Source: Streptomyces sp. NBC_00102
GTDB taxonomy: Bacteria > Actinomycetota > Actinomycetes > Streptomycetales > Streptomycetaceae
Assembly (NCBI RefSeq): GCF_026343115.1
Contig: NZ_JAPEMC010000001.1
Coordinates: 6,249,846 to 6,313,845, forward strand
Reading direction: 5' to 3'
DNA length: 64,000 bases
Within the stretch, counting starts at the first letter, position 1. Every line of letters starts with the position of its first letter. The notes under the pieces were generated by a model that saw only the letters and a list, made by a program, of their open reading frames with translations, searched no databases and was not told the DNA's origin. This document shows positions 35,144 to 43,062 of this stretch, piece after piece. The position numbers and the translations under genes were made by a program.

Positions 35144-36877
35144 TCAGGACGCCTCCGCCGCGATGGGCTGTTCGGTCCAGATGGTCTTGCCGTCGTCCCC
35201 GTAGCGGCAGCCCCAGCGATCGGTCATCTGCGCGACCAGGAAGAGGCCGCGCCCGCCCTCGTCGGTGGTGCGGGCTCTGCGCAGGCGCGGCTGGGTGCTG
35301 GCGGGATCGCGCACCTCGCAGACCAGCGTGTCGTCGGTACGTATCAGCCGCACGTCCAGCGGACCTCCGGCGTACCGCACCGAGTTGGTCACCAACTCGC
35401 TGACCACCAGTTCGCTCGCCATGACGGTGAGATCGTCCAGCCCCCAGTCGTTCAGTCGACGGGACACCGCGGACCTTATGGAGGCGACCAGTTCGGGGCG
35501 GGCCGGTATCGACCACTGGGCGGTGTGCGCCGCGTCGACCGTACGCAGGCGTCCGACCAGGAGCACCACGTCCTCCGGCGGCCCCTCGGATCCCACGTTC
35601 CGCAGGACCTCGGCGGAGATCTCCTCCGGTTCCTTGCGGCGGCCGTCCTCCGCGACCGAGGCCTGCTGGAGGATGCGGGGCAGGGCGACCCGGGGATCGT
35701 CGTCGGGCCCGGTACCGAGCACCCGCAGAAGCCCATGGGTGTACAGGGCCACGAGCGTGCCGGGAGCCACTTCCCACTCGCTGACCTCGAACGGCGCTCC
35801 ACCCTCACCCAGGGCGGCACCGGGGCGCACGGGCATCAGTACCGCCGGGCCCTCGGGAGGTACGAGCACCGGTGCCGTGCCGCCGGCGGCGGCCGCGACA
35901 CAGTGCCCGAGGACGGGATCGTGCACGACATAGGTGCAGGCTGCACGGACGCGATGGTCTTCGGTGCCGGACTCGGCGTCGAGATGCTGGACCAGCTCGT
36001 CGAGATGCGTCAGCAACTCGTCCGGTTCCAGGTCAAGTTCGGCGAGGGTGTCCATGGCGCTCCGCAGGCGTCCCATGGTGGCGCTGGCCCGGAGACCGTG
36101 GCCGGCGACCGTGCCGGTGACCAGCGCGACCCGCGCGGAGGAGAGGGGGATGACGTCGAACCAGTCGCCTCCGCCGACGTTCCGGCGGCCTGCCGGGAGA
36201 CAGGAGGCGAAGGTGGTCACGGCCGTGGAGTCCGTGGTCGCGGACGGCAGCAGCTGGCGCTGCAGGGCCAGTGCCGTGCGGTGTTCGCGTTCGTAGCGGC
36301 GGGCGTTGTCCAGAGCCAGCGCGGCCCGCGAGGCGATCAGTGAGAACTGCCGCAGATCCTCCTCGTCACCGGTCCACTCCGGCCTGCACCGCACGACGAC
36401 GGCGAGGCCCAGTACCAGACCCCGTGCGCACAGCGGCATCATGAGCCTCGACCCGGCGTCCGCCGGGAGCATGCGCCGGGCCAGGGCGGGTCCCACGCTC
36501 CTGCTGAGCTGCTCCGCCGCGCCGTGATGATCCATCATCACGTCGCCCGTGCTGAACATCTCGCGCAGGCGTGGCACCCGCGCGGTCAGGGGCACCGCTT
36601 CGCCGATCTCGAACTGGCCGGGGTGGGCATCGCCCGCGGCGGCCGTCCGGATCATGCGGGGGCTCAGTTCCCCGGTGTCGTAGCGGGGAGGCTCGTCACC
36701 GTTGAGGACCTCCTCGGCGAGATCCACGAACGCCAGCCCGCCGACGCCGGGAACCAGCAGGTCGGCCAGGGCCCGTGCGGTCTTCCGCACGTCAAGGCTG
36801 TAGCCGAGGCGTTCGCCCGCCTCGTCCATCAGCGCCTGACGTCTGCGCAGTGCGCCGAGCTCGGATGAGTCGGTCAC
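35144..36877 (-). CDS. GAF-SpoIIE-HATPase protein with altered phosphatase metal ligands
   Basis: 577 aa. Order: N-terminal region, GAF domain (about 40-205), SpoIIE/PP2C domain (about 225-440), RsbW-like HATPase (about 455-577). The GTG start follows a strong GGAGGTG. In the phosphatase GGDWFDV is intact, but the usual GDV Asp is Thr (LVTGTVAGHG, near residue 254) and the usual YTDG Asp is His (ALYTHGLL, near 378); the late Asp in PPEDVVLL is kept. The HATPase keeps ELVTNSVRYAG and GGRGLFLVAQ. Related proteins are anti-sigma kinase plus anti-anti-sigma phosphatase switches; here the phosphatase may be weak or only a sensor. No sigma or STAS gene is adjacent. Confidence 0.9.
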   Translation of the reverse strand: MTDSSELGALRRRQALMDEAGERLGYSLDVRKTARALADLLVPGVGGLAFVDLAEEVLNGDEPPRYDTGELSPRMIRTAAAGDAHPGQFEIGEAVPLTARVPRLREMFSTGDVMMDHHGAAEQLSRSVGPALARRMLPADAGSRLMMPLCARGLVLGLAVVVRCRPEWTGDEEDLRQFSLIASRAALALDNARRYEREHRTALALQRQLLPSATTDSTAVTTFASCLPAGRRNVGGGDWFDVIPLSSARVALVTGTVAGHGLRASATMGRLRSAMDTLAELDLEPDELLTHLDELVQHLDAESGTEDHRVRAACTYVVHDPVLGHCVAAAAGGTAPVLVPPEGPAVLMPVRPGAALGEGGAPFEVSEWEVAPGTLVALYTHGLLRVLGTGPDDDPRVALPRILQQASVAEDGRRKEPEEISAEVLRNVGSEGPPEDVVLLVGRLRTVDAAHTAQWSIPARPELVASIRSAVSRRLNDWGLDDLTVMASELVVSELVTNSVRYAGGPLDVRLIRTDDTLVCEVRDPASTQPRLRRARTTDEGGRGLFLVAQMTDRWGCRYGDDGKTIWTEQPIAAEAS

Positions 36878-37107
36878 CTTGCACCTCCGTACCTGGGTAC
36901 GAGCCACGGCCGACGGCTTGGGAGACGGATTCGGGGACGACGGGGGATCGGTGGGGGAGGGGGCGCGGCCGTGTCCCCCGTTTCAGTATGGGGCGAGACC
37001 GCCGGGCGGCATGTCGAACCCGGTCGCGCGCGACGGAACGGTGGCCAGGTGTCGTCGCAGGGTCGCTTTCCGTCACTGCCGGGGGAGTGGTCGGCCCGCT
37101 CCGCCCG
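36878..37107. other. Upstream part of a 545-bp gene-poor stretch
   Basis: Open frames here (for example from 36879) lack a ribosome site and have shadow-like composition. The following part is a permease remnant. No gene supported. Confidence 0.4.
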
Positions 37108-37290
37108 GTGCTGCGCAACGCGCTCGTCCCCTCGCTCACCGTGCTCGGCGTGAAGGCCGGCCCCTGGTCAGCGGGGCCGTCGTCACCGGAGCAATCGTCG
37201 GCCTGCCCGTATGGGCATGCTCATCCCTCGCGGAGGTGGACGGTACTGACCGGTGGTGCGTCACGATCCGGGGGACCTCCCGACGTGTGC
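37108..37290 (+). pseudogene. Remnant of a DppB/OppB-type ABC permease
   Basis: The first frame reads VLRNALVPSLTVLGVKAGP, then a shift of frame near 37166 continues with LVSGAVVTGAIVGLP, and pieces of a third frame (MGMLI) and of the second (AEVDGTDRW) follow. Together these reproduce the conserved late segment of peptide/nickel ABC permeases (LRNALxPxxTVLG...GGAVVxExxFGLPGxGxLL). At least two frameshifts and missing ends show a decayed gene. No other transporter subunit is left beside it. Confidence 0.7.
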
Positions 37291-37422
37291 GACCCGTCGT
37301 GACCGTCCAGGAAAAGGGAGGGGCCGACGACGGCCCGCCCCACCGGGGCTCTGTAATGCACGAGTAACGCCCTCTGCCTAGCGTCCGGGCTCCCCGTACC
37401 GTTCCTGGAAGGGCAGCCCCCG

Positions 37423-40023
37423 ATGCACCTGTCTCCACCGCCCCGGCGCAGAGCCGCCGTCTGGACGGCCGTCGCTCTCGCCGCGACGGCCATGCTCACC
37501 GCTCCGGCATCGGCGGCGGCCGCCGGCCCCACGACGTCCACGCCGTCCCCGAAGGTCGACTCCGCCCTGCTGACCGCCGTCGAAGGCGGCGGCGAAGCCA
37601 CCTTCTTCGTCACGCTGAAGGACCAGGCGGACCTGTCCTCCGCCAAGAAGCAGAAGTCCCACGCGGCGCGTGCCAAGGCCGCCTACGGCGAGCTGCGCGC
37701 CCACGCCGCGTCCAGCCAGAAGTCGCTCAACTCTTTCCTCGACAAGGAAAAGGTGAGCCACGAAGGTTACTGGATCGCGAACACCGTCAAGGTGACCGGT
37801 GACCAGGACCTGATCAATCAGCTGGCGAAGCGCTCGGACGTCGCGAGCATCGTCAAGGAACGGCACTACCAGCTCGACGACAGCGAGACCTCCGACGCGA
37901 AGATCACCGCGTCGCGCACGAACCCCTCTGCCGCGGGCTCGTCGGCCAAGAGCGCCACGGACTCCTCCGCGAACGGTGACACCACCCCCGAGTGGGGCGT
38001 CGCCGACATCAACGCCGACGACGTGTGGAACCAGTACGACGACCGCGGCGAGGGCATCGTCATCGCCAGCGTCGACTCGGGCGTGCAGTACGACCACCCC
38101 GACCTGGTGGCCCAGTACCGGGGCAACAACGGCGACGGCACCTTCACGCACGACTACAACTTCTACGACCCGTCCGGGACGTGCCCCGCCGACGGCACCC
38201 CGTGCGACAACAACGGTCACGGCACCCACACGATGGGCACCATGGTCGGCAAGAACGGCATCGGCGTCGCGCCGAACGCCAAGTGGATCGCCGCCAAGGG
38301 CTGCGAGTCGAGCCAGTGTTCGGACGAGTACCTGCTCGCCGCCGGCCAGTGGATCCTCGCGCCGACCGACCACAACGGGCAGAACCCGCGCCCGGACATG
38401 GCGCCGAACATCGTCAACAACTCCTGGGGCGGCGACGACACGACGTTCTACCAGGACATCGTCGAGGCCTGGAACTCCGCGGGCATCTTCGAGGCGTTCG
38501 CGGCCGGCAACGACGGTGACGGCACCACCTGCTCCACCGCGCACGCCCCCGGTTCCCAGGTGACCTCCTACGGAGTCGGCGCGTACGACGCGAACGGCAA
38601 GATCGCGTCCTTCTCCGGTTTCGGTCCGTCGCTGGTCGACGGTTCGGCGAAGCCGAACATCTCGGCGCCGGGCGTGAACGTCGAGTCGACGTGGCCGGGT
38701 TCTTCGTACAACACGGAGAACGGCACGTCGATGGCCACCCCGCACGTCGCGGCCGCGGCCGCGCTGCTGTGGTCGGCGGCCCCGTCGCTGATCGGTGACA
38801 TCCAGGGCACGCGGGACCTGCTCAACCAGGGCGCCCGTGACGTCGACGACACCCACTGCGGTGGCACCGCCGGCATGAACAACGTCTGGGGCGAGGGCAA
38901 GCTCGACATCCTCGCGTCCGTCGACAAGGCCCCGCACACCGCCGGCACCGTCAGCGGCAAGGTCACCGACAAGGCCACCGGCACCGCCGTCTCCGGCGCC
39001 ATCGTCAAGGCCACCAACGCCACCTACGGCACCCGCACGGTCACCACGGGCGCCGACGGCACGTACCGCCTGTCGCTCAACCCGGGCACCTACGACTTCG
39101 CGCTCAGCGGCTACGGCTACGCGACCGCCCAGGTCACCGGCGTCGAGATCACCGAGAACCAGGCCCTGACGCAGGACGTCGCGCTCTCCACCGTCCCCTC
39201 GCACAAGGTCACCGGCACCGTCCTGGACGTCACCGGCAAGGCGCTCCCCGGCGCGACGGTCGAGCTGACCGGTTCCCCGGTCCCCTCGGTCACCACCAAC
39301 GCCAAGGGCACGTACACCCTTCCGAAGGTCGCCGAGGGCGCCTACACCCTGACCGTGAAGCCGACCGTGCCGGTCCTGTGCAACGGCGTCTTCACCGGTG
39401 CCACCACCGTCGCCGCCGCCGACCTGACCAAGGACGTCCAGGTCCCGGCCCGCACCGACGCCACCGGCAACAGCTGTGCCCCGGCCGCCTACTCCTGGAT
39501 CGCCGGTTCGAAGAAGGTCACCCTGACCGGTGACGAGGACGCCACGACGATCTCGCTGCCCTTCCCGGTGAAGCTGTACGGGGTCTCGTACTCCACGACC
39601 TCCGTCACCACCGACGGCATGCTGAACTTCCTGGCACCGCGCGTCGGTGACTACGCGAACACCACGCTGCCGACCGCGTACAACCCCAACGGCTTCATCG
39701 CCCCGCTCTGGGACGACCTGACGCTCGACAAGAAGTCGTCCGTCCAGACCGCCACCACCGGCACCAAGGGCAGCCGCAAGTTCGCCGTCGTCTGGAACGA
39801 CGCGGCCTACGCGAACGGCACCACCGGGCGCGCCACCTTCGAGGCCGTCTTCGACGAGGCGACCGGCGCGGTGACCCTCCAGTACAAGTCGGTCGCGGAC
39901 CTGGGCGCGGGTGCCACCGTCGGCATCCAGAACCAGGCCGGTACCGACGCACTCCAGTACGCCTACAACCAGTCGGTCATCACCGCCGGTTCGGCGATCC
40001 GCTTCACGCAGGGAGCCAAGTGA
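37423..40023 (+). CDS. Secreted subtilase 1 (S8 peptidase with carboxypeptidase-regulatory-like domains)
   Basis: 866 aa. Signal peptide (RRRAAVWTAVALAATAML, cleavage near ASAAA), an I9-type propeptide (about 40-150, FFVTLKDQADLSSAKKQK), then the S8 domain with Asp218 (ASVDSGVQYDHPDL), His266 (NNGHGTHTMGT), oxyanion Asn in NNSWGGDD and Ser436 (ENGTSMATPHVAAA). Two carboxypeptidase-regulatory-like folds follow (TVSGKVTDKATGTAVSGAIV and VTGTVLDVTGKALPGATVEL), then a beta-rich C-terminus. It resembles bacillopeptidase F-type proteases and should act outside the cell. GGAAGGG precedes the ATG. Its stop overlaps the FG-GAP gene start (TGATG). Confidence 0.94.
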   Translation: MHLSPPPRRRAAVWTAVALAATAMLTAPASAAAAGPTTSTPSPKVDSALLTAVEGGGEATFFVTLKDQADLSSAKKQKSHAARAKAAYGELRAHAASSQKSLNSFLDKEKVSHEGYWIANTVKVTGDQDLINQLAKRSDVASIVKERHYQLDDSETSDAKITASRTNPSAAGSSAKSATDSSANGDTTPEWGVADINADDVWNQYDDRGEGIVIASVDSGVQYDHPDLVAQYRGNNGDGTFTHDYNFYDPSGTCPADGTPCDNNGHGTHTMGTMVGKNGIGVAPNAKWIAAKGCESSQCSDEYLLAAGQWILAPTDHNGQNPRPDMAPNIVNNSWGGDDTTFYQDIVEAWNSAGIFEAFAAGNDGDGTTCSTAHAPGSQVTSYGVGAYDANGKIASFSGFGPSLVDGSAKPNISAPGVNVESTWPGSSYNTENGTSMATPHVAAAAALLWSAAPSLIGDIQGTRDLLNQGARDVDDTHCGGTAGMNNVWGEGKLDILASVDKAPHTAGTVSGKVTDKATGTAVSGAIVKATNATYGTRTVTTGADGTYRLSLNPGTYDFALSGYGYATAQVTGVEITENQALTQDVALSTVPSHKVTGTVLDVTGKALPGATVELTGSPVPSVTTNAKGTYTLPKVAEGAYTLTVKPTVPVLCNGVFTGATTVAAADLTKDVQVPARTDATGNSCAPAAYSWIAGSKKVTLTGDEDATTISLPFPVKLYGVSYSTTSVTTDGMLNFLAPRVGDYANTTLPTAYNPNGFIAPLWDDLTLDKKSSVQTATTGTKGSRKFAVVWNDAAYANGTTGRATFEAVFDEATGAVTLQYKSVADLGAGATVGIQNQAGTDALQYAYNQSVITAGSAIRFTQGAK

Positions 40024-42977
40024 TGAGAAGCCTCCACTCGCGGCGGGGCGTCCAGCTCGCCTCAGCCCTGGTCGCCGCCGGGCTCTGCCTGAGCATCGCG
40101 CCGCAGGCCCTGGCCGCCGACGACGGTGACGGCGTCCTGAAGCTGACGGCCGCCCAGGCGCAGCGGCTGACCGCCGATGTCGCCCTGGACCCGTACGGTG
40201 ACGCGGCCGAGAACCAGGTCAGCCCCCAGGCCGAGGACGCGCCCACGTCCGGCGACAGCACGGACACGAAGCCCTCCGGCTCCGGTTCCTCGCTGGACGG
40301 CGCGTCCACCGACGCCGCCACGGACGCCGCCGCCCCGGTCACCTTCACCGGCACCTCCTCCCTGGAGGGCGTGCGGGGCATGGGCGCGACCGTGCCCGTC
40401 GGCAAGGACGGCGACTACTTCACCGTCCACAGCCGGGGCAACGTGCAGCTGCACTCCGCCGACGGCGAGTCCGTGTGGGAGCGCACCAACACCTCGTACT
40501 ACGCGGACTGGCAGGTCAAGCCGCTGCGCCCGTGGCAGACCGAGCCGTACCCGGTGCGGATCATGATGGGCTACAACGCGGTCTCGCCGTTCACCCCGTC
40601 CTCCGACTCCGGCTACTCCACGGGCGACCTGACCGGTGACGGCGTCGACGACATCGTCTTCTCTGCGAGCGTCGGCATCGCGTCCTACCGTCCGTTCACC
40701 TCGCCGGGCTCGTCGCTGCCCAACGGCACCTTCGTGACCGTCCTCGACGGCAAGACCGGCAAGACGGTGTGGTCGAAGCTGTACGACTACGCCACCATGG
40801 TCAAGATCGTCGACGGTACGCTGCTCGTCGCCGACGCGCCCCGGATGAACATGAACTCGCCGGCCTCCGACACGGCGAAGCTGTACGGCATCCGCTTCTC
40901 CTCGGCGGACGGGAAGCTGACCCCGTCGTCCACGTGGACGTACGACACCGGTGAGACGGGCGACGCCGCCTGGGGCGACATCCAGGACCTCGGCAAGGGC
41001 AAGGTCGCCGTCTCCTGGGACCGCGCGATGACCAGCACGGTGGAGGGCCGGGGCCACACCCTCGCCCTGAACGTGGCGGACGGCTCGGTCACCTGGAAGA
41101 CCGACAGCCTGCTCTACAGCCGTCAGCTGCGCGTCGACGCCGGCCGCAAGCGGCTCGTCGCCGTCGAGCAGTCCGACGTCAACGACGCGGTGACGTACGA
41201 GATCGCCGCGTACGACCTGAAGACCGGCAACCGTACGACCCTGGACAGCCGGGTCAACGTGCTGCCCACCGCCCTGACGGTCGGTGACCTCACCGCCAAG
41301 GCGGGCGACGAGTACGCGGTCGCCGAGTCCTCCCTGGACAACTACCTCCAGGTGAACGCCAACACGGTGCGCGTGGTCAACGGCGACGCACCCGGCAAGC
41401 TGCTCTGGTCGCAGACGACCAAGCGCGACGCCGAGAACAACCAGGACGGGCCGAACGTCTGGCGCCTCCAGGTCGCCGACGGCAAGCTCGTCGTCGCGGG
41501 CGACGACGACCGCATGATCTCCGGGTCGCAGAACGCGGGTGGCGAACGCTTCGCCGCGACGACCGTGTACTCGGGCAAGGGTGCCCTCGTCTGGCAGAAC
41601 AAGGGCCTCGCCGGCGCGCCGATGTACCAGGACGTCTTCAGCGACGCCGAGGGCACCCATGTCCGTGTCATCGACCAGAGCCAGAACATCCGTACGTTCA
41701 AGCTCGGCAACGGCAAGCAGCAGAGCATCACGCCGCTCCAGGCGGACATCTCCTACGCGCAGACCGCCGACGTGAACAAGGACGGCAAGTCCGACGTGGT
41801 GATGGCCGGTTCGTCGGACGGCGTGTGGGCCTACTCCGGTCCCTCGCTCGTCTCCGGCAAGCCCGAGAAGCTGTGGCGCGCCACGGTTCCCGGCTCGGTG
41901 CACGACATGCAGAAGGGTGACGTCAACGGGGACGGCAAGGACGAGATCGTCGTCGCCGCCGACTCCGCCGTGGTCGTCCTCAACGCCAAGACCGGCAAGA
42001 CGCTGGCCACCATCGACAGCGGCGGCCAGTTCGTCCACTCCGTCGAGCTCGCCGACCTCGACGGCGACGGTGAGAAGGACATCGTCGTCCCGACGAACAC
42101 CCTGAACGCCTACTACGGCGACGGGCACAAGATCTGGTCCCACGCGGCGCCCGCGGCCGCCGGCGACGTGATCTTCTCCGACGCCTCGGTCCAGGACGGC
42201 AAGGTCTACGCCTCGTACTCCAAGGTCGACTCGCTCGACCTGGCCGACCCGGGGGCGACCGCGGTCGCGCTCAACGCCAAGACCGGCAAGACGAAGTGGA
42301 GCCTCGCGCCCGAGGCCCCGGCCGTGTCGACGGACGGGATCATCCACGCCGCGCTCACGTACAAGGGAACCTTCGCCTCCCCGGAGATCCCGTACGCGGA
42401 CGGCCACGCGGTCGTCTACACGTGGGAGATCACCTCGCAGGCCGGCGTCGGCTCCACCGACGCCACCGGTCCGCACACGTACATGGAGATCCGTGACGGC
42501 CGCACCGGCGAGGTCGTGCACTCCACGACCATGGGCGGTCTGTGGACGCACGGCGGCTTCTTCACCGACGACGGCAGCCTCTACCAGGCCGGCACCTCGA
42601 CCTTCCGGAGGTACTCCGGTGAGGGCACCGAGGACGCTCTGGCCTCGGTGATCGGCCAGACCTACAACGGCGCGTTCGCCACCGGACCCGGTGGCCGGAA
42701 GCTGCTCATCGCCGGCAGCGAGGGGGCCATCTCCGCCTACGCCGGGGACGCGGACTTCTTCGAGAGCGGCCAGTCCTTCCAGTCGACTCTCGGCGACGCC
42801 GACCTGATCGGCGCCCGGAACTTCCTGGCCGCCGACCTCGACGGCGACGGCACCGACGAGGTGCTCTCGCTCCAGGGCGACGACTACGCCCCGGACCGGC
42901 TCGCCGAGGACCTCGGCGGCCGTTACCTGGTCGACGACAACGGCATCCACCAGGTCGCCACCTACAAGCTCTCCTGA
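40023..42977 (+). CDS. Secreted FG-GAP/VCBS beta-propeller protein coupled to subtilase 1
   Basis: 984 aa. Signal peptide RRGVQLASALVAAGLCLSIA, cleavage near ALA-AD, then a Ser/Thr/Asp-rich linker and repeated beta-propeller blades. Several blades carry Ca-binding DxDxDG-type loops: DLTGDGVDDIVF, DVNKDGKSDVVM, DVNGDGKDEIVV, DLDGDGEKDIVV and DLDGDGTDEVL. Between them are PQQ-like blades (VLNAKTGKTLATIDSGG). The ATG shares one base with the protease stop and GGGAG in the protease's last codons serves as its ribosome site, so both are made together. Possible roles: partner, stabiliser, substrate receptor or surface anchor of the protease. Function is unknown. Confidence 0.9.
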   Translation: MRSLHSRRGVQLASALVAAGLCLSIAPQALAADDGDGVLKLTAAQAQRLTADVALDPYGDAAENQVSPQAEDAPTSGDSTDTKPSGSGSSLDGASTDAATDAAAPVTFTGTSSLEGVRGMGATVPVGKDGDYFTVHSRGNVQLHSADGESVWERTNTSYYADWQVKPLRPWQTEPYPVRIMMGYNAVSPFTPSSDSGYSTGDLTGDGVDDIVFSASVGIASYRPFTSPGSSLPNGTFVTVLDGKTGKTVWSKLYDYATMVKIVDGTLLVADAPRMNMNSPASDTAKLYGIRFSSADGKLTPSSTWTYDTGETGDAAWGDIQDLGKGKVAVSWDRAMTSTVEGRGHTLALNVADGSVTWKTDSLLYSRQLRVDAGRKRLVAVEQSDVNDAVTYEIAAYDLKTGNRTTLDSRVNVLPTALTVGDLTAKAGDEYAVAESSLDNYLQVNANTVRVVNGDAPGKLLWSQTTKRDAENNQDGPNVWRLQVADGKLVVAGDDDRMISGSQNAGGERFAATTVYSGKGALVWQNKGLAGAPMYQDVFSDAEGTHVRVIDQSQNIRTFKLGNGKQQSITPLQADISYAQTADVNKDGKSDVVMAGSSDGVWAYSGPSLVSGKPEKLWRATVPGSVHDMQKGDVNGDGKDEIVVAADSAVVVLNAKTGKTLATIDSGGQFVHSVELADLDGDGEKDIVVPTNTLNAYYGDGHKIWSHAAPAAAGDVIFSDASVQDGKVYASYSKVDSLDLADPGATAVALNAKTGKTKWSLAPEAPAVSTDGIIHAALTYKGTFASPEIPYADGHAVVYTWEITSQAGVGSTDATGPHTYMEIRDGRTGEVVHSTTMGGLWTHGGFFTDDGSLYQAGTSTFRRYSGEGTEDALASVIGQTYNGAFATGPGGRKLLIAGSEGAISAYAGDADFFESGQSFQSTLGDADLIGARNFLAADLDGDGTDEVLSLQGDDYAPDRLAEDLGGRYLVDDNGIHQVATYKLS

Positions 42978-43007
42978 CCGACGGGCTGACGCCCTGACGT
43001 GAAACCG

Positions 43008-43032
43008 ACCCCCCGGGCCTCGCCCGGGGGGT
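43008..43032 (+). terminator. Terminator of the subtilase 1/FG-GAP operon
   Basis: ACCCCCCGGGC-CTC-GCCCGGGGGGT, a perfect 11-bp stem with 3-nt loop, 30 bp after the stop. It ends the two-gene operon before the regulator gene. Confidence 0.8.
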
Positions 43033-43062
43033 CCACAACATGTTCGATTACAGTGCATCCTG

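Noticed and set aside
36879..37367. Plus-strand frame between the SpoIIE-type gene and subtilase 1 as an intact gene
   Set aside because: Only its late part matches a known protein (DppB-type permease), and that match changes frame; better explained as a pseudogene fragment.
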